Positions 1 through 6,501 of a stretch of DNA of 14,893 bases are shown here, in pieces; position 1 is the stretch's first letter; each line of letters starts with the position of its first letter. The notes beneath the pieces were generated by a model that saw only the letters and a program-made list of their open reading frames with translations, was not told the DNA's origin and searched no databases. The position numbers were made by a program, and so were the translations under genes. The DNA comes from a candidate division CSSED10-310 bacterium. GTDB lineage: Bacteria; CSSED10-310; JAFGJC01. The stretch lies in NCBI GenBank assembly GCA_016929305.1, contig JAFGJC010000219.1, positions 1-14,893 of the forward strand. Direction: 5' to 3'.

Positions 1-117
1 CATGACAAAGGTATTCTTGAATCTCAACGGGATGGCAGTTTTGTGTACTACTCAGTCGCCGATCCTGAAATTATCGACCTTCTAAGGGTATTGAAAAAAG
101 TTTTCTGTAAGGAATAA
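1..117 (+). CDS. ArsR-family HTH transcriptional regulator, C-terminal end (5' truncated by window edge)
   Basis: Only the last 38 codons are present, open from the first base to a TAA stop. The residues LESQRDGSFVYYSVADPEI look like the beta-hairpin wing and final helix of ArsR/SmtB winged-helix repressors, where a run such as 'R-x-G-x-x-V-Y-Y-S-L' is very common. ArsR proteins bind operator DNA as dimers and release it when they bind metal or another effector. The sensing residues and the recognition helix lie outside the window, so the ligand cannot be inferred. The porin gene follows after 25 bp on the same strand, which suggests co-transcription and perhaps a role in controlling uptake. 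Family assignment is fairly firm despite the short fragment; function beyond DNA binding is unknown. Confidence 0.72.
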   Translation, partial: HDKGILESQRDGSFVYYSVADPEIIDLLRVLKKVFCKE

Positions 118-142
118 CCACACATTCAAAAGGAGATTATGG

Positions 143-1471
143 ATGAAAGCAAATCGTTATTTCGTTTATTGTCTGGCAGGAATTCTTTCAGGTTTATTCA
201 TTCCCGTTACATTTGCCACAAACGGCATGAATATGATTGGACTGGATGCCATATCAGCATCTATGGGCGGAGCGGAATCTGCGGTGGATACCGGTGTAGC
301 ATCTCTCTCCTCCAATCCTGCAAACTTGAGTTCTATTGAGAAAAGCGAACTCATCATCGATCTGGGAATTCTATCTCCGGCGATGAATTTCAAAAACAGC
401 ACGTATTGGGGAAGCAACGACATTGACAGTGAAACCCAGTATTTCCCTCTGCCCTTTCTTGGTTATGCCTCCCGAGTCAAAGAAACTCCATTTGTATGGG
501 GAATCGGCTTGTTCGCTCAAGGCGGCATGGGAGTTGATTTCCGTGATGTTGTAACGGATTTCGGCACACACGATAAAATCTACTCCAACGTAGCATATGG
601 CAAGATCGTACCGGCGATATCGTACGATGTGTCAGATGCGCTTTCCTTGGGTGTTGCGCTTCAGATCGGGTATTCAACCATGGCGTACGATTTCTTTCCC
701 GGCACAACCTATTACAGCCCGGGTGCTGATCAGACACCACAGACAGCAGACGACATTGTGTTTCCCGGGCAATCAATGGAAAATGCTGCGTCCTTCGGTT
801 ACGGTGCCCGAGTCGGTTTGAACTGGCATATTGATGACATGACAGCTTTCGGTATTTCATACACGACCGAAGCAAAACTTGACTATGACGAGGGCGATTT
901 AACGATGAATTTTGGAGCGCTCGGACTTGGCAAGGTCCGCTATAATGCTGAGGTGGACGGTTTTACATGGCCGGCATCCGTAGATATGGGATTCAGCCGA
1001 AAATTTTTGGATGAACGCTTTCTACTGGCAGCGGACATAACTTGGTATAACTGGTCTGACGCCATAAAAACTGTAACAATAAAAGGCTCCAAACCCAATG
1101 ATGTCAACGCGCCTCCCAATGTTGAGATCCCTTTCATTTTCAATTGGGACGATGAATGGATATTCAGTTTGGGTGCCGCATACAAAATCTCGGAGTTTGA
1201 CACATTGCGGTTGGGATACAATTACGGAAACAACCCCGTCCCTGATGACAACATGTATCCATTGTTTCCTGCAATCGTCGAGCATCATGCAGCTATCGGG
1301 TACGGGCATCGGTTCTCTGACAATCTAAAGATCGACGTGACATGGGAACATGCATTTAAAGCAACGGAGATGAATATGAATTCCGATCCCAACCATAATC
1401 CTTTCGGTCCCGAATCGGAAGTATCGCATGATCAGAACACCCTTCATATGATGTTGACTTACAGTTTCTGA
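143..1471 (+). CDS. FadL/OmpP1/TodX-family outer membrane transport protein
   Basis: This is a probable 442-residue outer membrane beta-barrel that lets hydrophobic compounds (long-chain fatty acids or aromatics in known relatives) cross the outer membrane. Residues 1-25 form a Sec signal peptide, with cleavage likely after TFA, so the mature protein starts TNGMNMIG. That start is typical of the family, as is the Asn-Pro-Ala motif at residues 58-60 following a Gly-rich segment (MGGAES). The rest is alternating strand-like sequence rich in Tyr, Trp, Gly and Asp. The C-terminus is LTYSF, and a final Phe is the usual BAM-complex recognition signal. Length matches the family norm of about 400-460. 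The ATG is preceded by AGGAG at 131-135 with 7-base spacing; an ATG at 139 is in another frame. It probably shares a transcript with the ArsR gene upstream. The substrate cannot be told from sequence alone. Confidence 0.9.
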   Translation: MKANRYFVYCLAGILSGLFIPVTFATNGMNMIGLDAISASMGGAESAVDTGVASLSSNPANLSSIEKSELIIDLGILSPAMNFKNSTYWGSNDIDSETQYFPLPFLGYASRVKETPFVWGIGLFAQGGMGVDFRDVVTDFGTHDKIYSNVAYGKIVPAISYDVSDALSLGVALQIGYSTMAYDFFPGTTYYSPGADQTPQTADDIVFPGQSMENAASFGYGARVGLNWHIDDMTAFGISYTTEAKLDYDEGDLTMNFGALGLGKVRYNAEVDGFTWPASVDMGFSRKFLDERFLLAADITWYNWSDAIKTVTIKGSKPNDVNAPPNVEIPFIFNWDDEWIFSLGAAYKISEFDTLRLGYNYGNNPVPDDNMYPLFPAIVEHHAAIGYGHRFSDNLKIDVTWEHAFKATEMNMNSDPNHNPFGPESEVSHDQNTLHMMLTYSF

Positions 1472-1544
1472 GGGTATCAAATCGTTTATTAATCGAAAAA
1501 CAATAGCGTTCGTGTTGAAAGAGTAATAACCGCCAGATGAAGAG

Positions 1545-2588
1545 TTAGATGAGCGGTATCAAATTACCGTTGTCGAGTCGATAAATTTCGATTTTCCAAT
1601 ACCCGGTATTGTCTTCTGGAGCGTCATCATTTATCGCCAGATAAATCCCCTGAACCCGATCTTTTGGAATCACTTCTGCGTGTGACCCAATAACGAACGG
1701 TTTATCGTTCTGGTGGAATTTTCCAATCAGAGCGTAACAGTCAAGGGTATCCGATTCAGATGCAAATCTTTCATTCAGGTTATCGGGGAAGAGCGGATAG
1801 GGAATAACGCTATTGGAATTCTTATGTTTCATGGGTGTGTCGGGAAAACAGACTCTGCCATCCGGACCGGCAAGATATGGATTGGTAAACGGTTCGCGGT
1901 TGGGTACGTCTCCCGGGCTGACATTAATGTATCCATCAGCTCGTATAATAAGAACCTCACCAGAATCGACGACCTGGGAAAAATCGTACCAAATCCAGAC
2001 GCCGTTTGGCCAGACAGCATTGGGGTATTGTAAGGATTTTAATCGGTTTTGATCCATATCACCAGGGTTGGGAAGCCTCCAAATCCCCCAAGGCGGATAT
2101 TCATCCTGCCCGGCATAGAAATAGGCAGCGCCCGCAACCAGGGTAATCAATATGACCAGACTCGTCGCTGTCAGCAGCCGTCGGGTCTGCATAAAACATG
2201 CAAATGCGGAAGAAAGTCTTGCTATCCGGTTTATTAGACGTTTAGGTTGAGATGTCATCTGAATATCGCAGAGTTTACTTCTGAAAACAGATTGAATCCT
2301 TCTGTTGACGGGATGGTCGATCAGATAATTTAAATATGCTTTCGCAAGTTCAACATCGTTGTTATTAATAAGTTTGTCGATTTCTCGAATGGCGGTATCA
2401 GGATCAGAATAGACGATCGACAGATCTTCCTGCGACAAGGACCGGAAATAATCCATAACTTTCAGATTAGTCCGGCATGTTTCGCAGGTAAACAAATGGT
2501 TTTCAAACTGTTCCGCTTCGGCTTCTGAAAGCGCATCACAAAAATAATCCTGCAGAAGCTGCCCCATTTCCGGATTTATGCAACTCAT
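1545..2588 (-). CDS. Membrane-anchored zinc-finger anti-sigma factor with LecA-like extracytoplasmic domain
   Basis: This is a probable 347-residue anti-sigma factor paired with the ECF sigma gene just upstream. Residues 1-50 are a zf-HC2/ZAS domain with the H-x3-C-x2-C signature at His31, Cys35 and Cys38, the part that binds sigma in known systems. A single membrane helix spans about residues 138-159, preceded by basic residues, so the C-terminus should lie outside the cytoplasmic membrane. Residues about 190-340 resemble the Pseudomonas lectin LecA (PA-IL). They contain IIRADGYINV, a Cys-x-Ala-Leu-x-x-Lys segment, then VQGIYLAIND and a D-N-T-G turn at 326-329. These line up with the LecA strand VQGAITLIYND and its calcium/sugar loop. 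ATG start with Shine-Dalgarno GGAGGG (complement of 2596-2601), 7 bases upstream. The anti-sigma role is well supported by motif and context. The lectin match was made by eye; true sugar binding is inference. Confidence 0.85.
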   Translation of the reverse strand: MSCINPEMGQLLQDYFCDALSEAEAEQFENHLFTCETCRTNLKVMDYFRSLSQEDLSIVYSDPDTAIREIDKLINNNDVELAKAYLNYLIDHPVNRRIQSVFRSKLCDIQMTSQPKRLINRIARLSSAFACFMQTRRLLTATSLVILITLVAGAAYFYAGQDEYPPWGIWRLPNPGDMDQNRLKSLQYPNAVWPNGVWIWYDFSQVVDSGEVLIIRADGYINVSPGDVPNREPFTNPYLAGPDGRVCFPDTPMKHKNSNSVIPYPLFPDNLNERFASESDTLDCYALIGKFHQNDKPFVIGSHAEVIPKDRVQGIYLAINDDAPEDNTGYWKIEIYRLDNGNLIPLI

Positions 2589-2624
2589 CTGAAAACCCTC
2601 CAGACTAATTGTTGCATAAACAGG

Positions 2625-3155
2625 TCATTTCTGGATTTTTTCATGAGGTTTCCATTTGATGCGTAAAACTTTCTTTGAGTAACTCAGCGCATCGCTGATC
2701 TTTTGAGGTTTCATGGATAATTTTTTGGCGATATCATTTACTTTAAGACCATCAAAGTAATGCAATCCAATGATTAAACGATTCACAACCGGAAGATCGG
2801 CAATTAGCAGTCGCATGTGTGTTTTAATTTCTTCACGGTAGATTATTTCATACGGATCATCCGGCCGGTCAGTCGTCATCACACTTTCTTCAACAGATGA
2901 TTTATGACGCTGATGCATATATTTCCGGCGATAGTACATGTTCACGACGTTGTTGGTGATGCCGACGATCCATGCTCCCAGTTTACTGGTGTCTTCCAGT
3001 GTGTTCACGTTTTTTATGACGCTAACAATGACTTCCTGGCATAAATCATCAACATCGTCACGGATAACATCAAATTGTTTTTTCATCAAACGCCGAGTGA
3101 TTATCCGTCGTATAAGCGGTCTAAACGTTTCAATGGTATCAGAACATAACTTCAT
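2625..3155 (-). CDS. ECF-type RNA polymerase sigma factor
   Basis: This is a 176-residue (ATG start) sigma-70 family protein of the extracytoplasmic-function group. It directs RNA polymerase to specific promoters once released from its anti-sigma partner. Region 2 is visible around DDVDDLCQEVIVSVIKN and GAWIVGITNNVVNMYYRRK; the D-x-x-Q-E and the W-x-x-x-I-x-x-N-x-x-x-x-x-x-R-R pattern are typical. Region 4 covers the last about 60 residues: LPVVNRLIIGLHYFDGLKV, then a helix-turn-helix IAKKLSMKPQKISDALSYSKKVL. A longer in-frame form starting at GTG (base 3212) would add 19 residues. Neither start has a clear Shine-Dalgarno site. I prefer the ATG because region 2 begins soon after it and the extra residues look unlike a sigma N-terminus. 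The anti-sigma gene starts 36 bp downstream, the classic sigma/anti-sigma operon order. Confidence 0.9.
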   Translation of the reverse strand: MKLCSDTIETFRPLIRRIITRRLMKKQFDVIRDDVDDLCQEVIVSVIKNVNTLEDTSKLGAWIVGITNNVVNMYYRRKYMHQRHKSSVEESVMTTDRPDDPYEIIYREEIKTHMRLLIADLPVVNRLIIGLHYFDGLKVNDIAKKLSMKPQKISDALSYSKKVLRIKWKPHEKIQK

Positions 3156-3180
3156 TTTAATATCACAATACCACACTTTG

Positions 3181-3206
3181 GAAGTTTTACTTCTCTGGTT
3201 AGAGAA
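3181..3206. repeat. Two adjacent short inverted repeats upstream of the sigma gene
   Basis: The sequence GAAGT-TTT-ACTTC (3181-3193) is followed with a two-to-three base overlap by TTCTCT-GGTT-AGAGAA (3191-3206). The arms are perfect at 5 bp and 6 bp. They lie just upstream of the preferred sigma start, in what would be its leader or promoter region, and could be hairpins or an operator. They are short enough to arise by chance. Confidence 0.35.
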
Positions 3207-3262
3207 TACCACAGTACGCTGATGTTGCCATACTTGTTTTGCAGACTGTCACCTCAACAAGT

Positions 3263-3291
3263 TTGACATCAGATGACCTGTAACCTATAGT
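3263..3291 (+). promoter_or_regulatory. Sigma70-like promoter of the dockerin/cohesin-like protein gene
   Basis: A perfect -35 box TTGACA (3263-3268) is followed by a 17-base spacer and the -10 box TATAGT (3286-3291), which differs from TATAAT at one position. Transcription would start near 3298, leaving a leader of about 58 bases before the ATG at 3356. The match is to the housekeeping sigma consensus, so the gene may not depend strictly on the adjacent ECF sigma factor. Confidence 0.65.
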
Positions 3292-3340
3292 TGAATTGAA
3301 ACCGATTATTCAAATTATGAAGTGTCAACAGATGAAAATT

Positions 3341-3349
3341 AAAGGAGGT
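3341..3349 (+). promoter_or_regulatory. Strong ribosome binding site fixing the start at 3356
   Basis: AAAGGAGGT is an almost full-length anti-16S match, 6 bases before ATG 3356. It decides the start. The longer in-frame TTG at 3296 lies at the expected transcription start and would put 20 residues ahead of an obvious signal peptide. Confidence 0.85.
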
Positions 3350-3355
3350 CAATCC

Positions 3356-6028
3356 ATGAAAAGGCTTATATGTAACTCATTGATATTTCTAACGGGAGTT
3401 ATAATCTTTTGGGGAGGTGTCGTTCATGCTGATGTTAACGGTCAGCTTCTTCCCGCGAACCGTGAAATCAACCTGAAAAAACTGGATGACAATGCGGTTA
3501 TGCGTCATGAGAATATTCTCGGCAACGAGTTAGATGTCCGCATTGAACACAAAGCTGGACTTATAGAAGTTGTCCTGGAATGGGATGGTTGTGACAGCGA
3601 TCCTTCAGAGACGGATGCCACAGGTCTTGGAGGTATCGATTTATCAAACAACGGACGGACAGATCGTCTGCATTTCGAAATTTTGGATGCCGAAAATGTG
3701 ATCAAGGAAATGGAGTGCACTCTGTTCTCGCATGAGACACGTGCATCCTCTATCAATCGTACCTTTCCGATAACCGGGCAGGGAGATTTGATGTATACGG
3801 ATTTCCAGAATGTAAAAGATCAGGGTGCGGTGATTACCGATATCGGTGCTGTAGTCCTGAGATTAAAATGCGTTTCAGTCTCGGGGATAGCATTTGAATC
3901 GCTGACTTTAAACGGTCCCATTGAGATTCATTCAGAAAATACAGGCATTTTCGCTGCAATGAACATCAGCCGTGACGTTGTTGCGGCGAATCTGGTGGTC
4001 CAAGACGGGGACACACCGCCGGGGGGAAGCGGAAATCCTGTCAGCCAGCTCAATTCACCCTTCACCAACGGCAGCGGTGTGGTCGGATTTACGGGAGCGA
4101 TTATTGCGGGAGCGGAAACGGATAATTTCGTGTGGTATGACAATGACATCATCTGGCTGAACAGCGATGCGTTGCCGGATGCGCTTACGGGCGCTGAAAG
4201 CACCATGGGTATTGGTGACAGCGGCGAGTTCATCTATAGTCCGTCGTTCAATGGTGATGATTCGGTTTACACGCATCTGGGACTTCTTCTTGTTGAAGAA
4301 ACACAAGCTCCCGGATTTCCAGCGGGAACAACAAATACATTTAACAGCCGCCCTCAGATGCTTCCCAATGGAACATCGTTATGGGTTTCGGGATTTAACG
4401 AGACCGGTGGAACATCTACGGAGGGAAGAATGCTCTATACCTGCCCGGATTCTGATCCCGCAAATATCAGTGTAGTCCTTAGATCTGATGATTCCTACAA
4501 TGGATTTACCATCGACCGGCCCAGCGGCGTCGGATTCGATTACCAAATAAGTGACAACGGTTCGCATCATATCCATGAACTGCTAATGGATACTGGATCC
4601 ACGGCGGATGACGGTTTCTTGTTCGTAACGGGTTTACTGGTCGCGCGGGAAACTGATCCGACGGGACAGGGCGACAACTGGGATAATTTTGATGCGCTCA
4701 CCATCAACAACAGCGGTAACTATATGTTCAGTGGTGACACGGATGGTGACACAACGACAGATGAATTCATAGCCACCAACGGTTCAATTATTCTTCGCGA
4801 AGGTGATACCATTGACGGCATTCCATTGACTTCGTCGGCATCTGTTCAGTCGGCCAGTATGAACAACCTCAATCAGGCAGCATTTATATGGTCTGTTTCC
4901 GGAGGTGTGGAATATTTGTTTTTTGCCTGTGACAGTTCCGATCTTCTTAACACATCGGTTGCGTTGCTGGCGACTAACGATATGGTTGACCTGGACGGTA
5001 ACGGTTCCGGAGATGCTACCGTTACTGATTTCAATGCCTCATCTGCAATAGGACCGGGATTATGGCTTGCCGAGAATGGAAAGGTGTATGTCGAAGTGGG
5101 TTTAGACTATGGAGCTGGCGAATTGGAAGCTATTTTGGAATTAACATTACCGCCATGCGGTGCGACACCCACGCCTACACCTTCTTCTGAACCCACAGAA
5201 ATACCGACGACCACTCCCACGAGTTTGCCAACCGAAGTACCGACTGCAACGCCAACTGAAATACCCACAGCGACACCGACAGAATTGCCTACTGAGTTAC
5301 CGACATCGACACCTACGGAAATACCAACGGTAACGCCCACCGCCTGGCCGACTGAAGTGCCCTCACCGACACCTCCCTGCCGGCATACCGGAGATATCAA
5401 CGATGACGGTGAACTAACCCCTGCCGATGCACAACTTGCACTTCAGATCTACCTTGCGATATATATACCAGACTATATGGAAAACTGTGCTGCCGACTGT
5501 AACGGAAATGGTCAAGTTACCCCCAACGACGGTCGCTGCATTTTCCTGCATTATATGAACGGCAGCTGTGATTGTGTGGATCCGGTATTCGGTCAGAATA
5601 AGAATCTGATGCCATTATCAAAACAGCTTGTAAAACCGGAATTTGGTTCTGTACATATATCAGCTGCCCGTAGCGATATCCCCGGATCGTTCAAGATCGA
5701 TATTGCCGTAAAGAATCGATCCATACCTCTTGATGCATTTGGATTGAAAATCAAAATACCCTCTGAAATTCTTACTTATAATTCAACAGCTTTTGGCAAA
5801 GATGTCGTGAACTGGTATCTGACCGGTTCAAATTTCAATGAAGACATTCTTATTATTGGCGCTTGCGATCCGATCGATTTCGTGAATGAAGCACAAGATA
5901 CCGTTATCGCCACCGTTTATCTGAGCACCGATGCCCGGTTAAGCATTACAGATGTCCTGTCTTATCTGACGATTCTTGATATGGCAGACGATCTGAAACA
6001 CGCGGATTTGGTCATCGCTTTGCCGTAA
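3356..6028 (+). CDS. Large secreted protein with Thr/Pro linker, internal dockerin and C-terminal cohesin-like domain
   Basis: This 890-residue exported protein has a Sec signal peptide at 1-25 (cleavage after VVHA). Residues about 40-195 form a beta-rich domain with the pattern GLGGIDLSNNGRTDRL. Residues about 205-598 hold repeated segments such as VVQDGDTPPG, LLVEETQAPG, LVARETDPTG and ILREGDTIDG, each followed by a 'not/now in the data' type strand. This resembles the beta-propeller-like repeats of large exported proteins that read V-x-x-E-G-D-x-x-P-G. A Thr/Pro linker (about 604-674) leads to a dockerin with two 12-residue calcium loops, D-x-N-x-D-G at 680-691 and D-x-N-x-N-G at 714-725, plus several Cys. 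The last about 125 residues (SFKIDIAVKNRSIP, FGLKIKIPSEIL) look like a cohesin-type beta sandwich. No enzyme motif is visible. It is probably a surface or matrix protein assembled through cohesin-dockerin contacts. Transcribed divergently from the sigma gene. Confidence 0.85.
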   Translation: MKRLICNSLIFLTGVIIFWGGVVHADVNGQLLPANREINLKKLDDNAVMRHENILGNELDVRIEHKAGLIEVVLEWDGCDSDPSETDATGLGGIDLSNNGRTDRLHFEILDAENVIKEMECTLFSHETRASSINRTFPITGQGDLMYTDFQNVKDQGAVITDIGAVVLRLKCVSVSGIAFESLTLNGPIEIHSENTGIFAAMNISRDVVAANLVVQDGDTPPGGSGNPVSQLNSPFTNGSGVVGFTGAIIAGAETDNFVWYDNDIIWLNSDALPDALTGAESTMGIGDSGEFIYSPSFNGDDSVYTHLGLLLVEETQAPGFPAGTTNTFNSRPQMLPNGTSLWVSGFNETGGTSTEGRMLYTCPDSDPANISVVLRSDDSYNGFTIDRPSGVGFDYQISDNGSHHIHELLMDTGSTADDGFLFVTGLLVARETDPTGQGDNWDNFDALTINNSGNYMFSGDTDGDTTTDEFIATNGSIILREGDTIDGIPLTSSASVQSASMNNLNQAAFIWSVSGGVEYLFFACDSSDLLNTSVALLATNDMVDLDGNGSGDATVTDFNASSAIGPGLWLAENGKVYVEVGLDYGAGELEAILELTLPPCGATPTPTPSSEPTEIPTTTPTSLPTEVPTATPTEIPTATPTELPTELPTSTPTEIPTVTPTAWPTEVPSPTPPCRHTGDINDDGELTPADAQLALQIYLAIYIPDYMENCAADCNGNGQVTPNDGRCIFLHYMNGSCDCVDPVFGQNKNLMPLSKQLVKPEFGSVHISAARSDIPGSFKIDIAVKNRSIPLDAFGLKIKIPSEILTYNSTAFGKDVVNWYLTGSNFNEDILIIGACDPIDFVNEAQDTVIATVYLSTDARLSITDVLSYLTILDMADDLKHADLVIALP
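5165..5374 (+). repeat. Degenerate repeat encoding the Thr/Pro linker
   Basis: About 70 codons encode repeats of the type P-T-E-[IVL]-P-T-x-T, for example EIPTATPTELPTELPTSTPT. The DNA unit is roughly ACCGAC-GAA-T-CC-AC with many silent differences. Such linkers usually separate an exported catalytic or binding region from a dockerin or anchor and are often O-glycosylated in relatives. Varied third positions argue that selection acts on the protein and that the repeats are not recent duplications. Confidence 0.85.
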
Positions 6029-6044
6029 TCGTCATTTCATTCTG

Positions 6045-6075
6045 ACCGCACCGGATTGTCCGGTGCGGTTTTTTT
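6045..6075 (+). terminator. Rho-independent terminator
   Basis: A perfect 10-bp stem (ACCGCACCGG with CCGGTGCGGT, loop ATTGT) runs directly into seven T residues. It begins 16 bases after the TAA of the dockerin/cohesin-like protein gene. On the minus strand the hairpin has no following T run, so it works only for plus-strand transcription. Confidence 0.92.
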
Positions 6076-6182
6076 CGCGGTAAAGCAGACATGATTGTTC
6101 ATTTTCTAACATAAAATCTCCCCTCCTGTAAGATGCAAGTTTGATAGAGTATAACGTATGGATCATATCGGGAGGTAATTCT

Positions 6183-6501
6183 ATGAAGTATATCCTTCAA
6201 TCGATAATGTCTTTTTTTACTTATAAGTTGCAATGTATACGGTGATTCGGAATTCAAATCGGAATTTAATGAACAGCCTGTTACCCGTGAATTAGACTGG
6301 TGACCGTTTGGTATTAAACCTTTCTATGGCAGCGGACCAAATCCTGAAAATCCGAATGTGATATGTTTTCGTGTTGGCGATTTCATTACCATTGACTTCA
6401 ATTTTCCTTTGAAAGCCTATTGTTATTTTCAAGCCATCTTTTCAGATGGTCAGGAAGATCTTCTGGTAAATTCCCATAATAAAGGAATTTGTCTTCTTTA
6501 A
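6183..6501 (+). pseudogene. Broken small lipoprotein gene (frameshift plus internal stop)
   Basis: A strong Shine-Dalgarno site GGAGGT (6171-6176) sits 6 bases before ATG 6183, but the frame runs only 20 codons to a TGA. Removing one T from the seven-T run at 6212-6218 changes the reading to MKYILQSIMSFLLISC, a textbook lipoprotein signal ending in a lipobox (LLIS-Cys). It then continues with NVYGDSEFKSEF to a TGA at 6301-6303. Past that stop the same frame stays open for 65 codons (PFGIKPFYGSGPNPENPNV, then FRVGDFITIDFNF) to TAA at 6499-6501. Repaired, it would encode about 105 residues. The last 104 bases overlap the 3' end of the convergent kinase gene, so the true 3' limit is uncertain and that part could be chance. 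I do not recognise the mature protein. Two separate lesions favour real decay over a single sequencing error. Confidence 0.5.

Noticed and set aside
1473..1564. Direct repeat GGTATCAAAT (1473-1482 and 1555-1564)
   Set aside because: Only 10 bp with no matching mobile-element structure between; likely chance.
3203..3230. Possible minus-strand promoter for the sigma gene (TGGCAA, 16 bases, TATTCT)
   Set aside because: The -35 matches only three of six consensus bases; not strong enough to annotate.
3296..3355. Longer N-terminus of the dockerin protein from a TTG codon
   Set aside because: The TTG sits at the predicted transcription start, has no ribosome site, and places 20 polar residues ahead of a clear signal peptide; ATG 3356 has AAAGGAGGT in the right place.
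5107..5400. Minus-strand Val/Gly-rich frame opposite the linker
   Set aside because: It is the antisense image of the Thr/Pro repeats; repeat-derived composition and no ribosome site.
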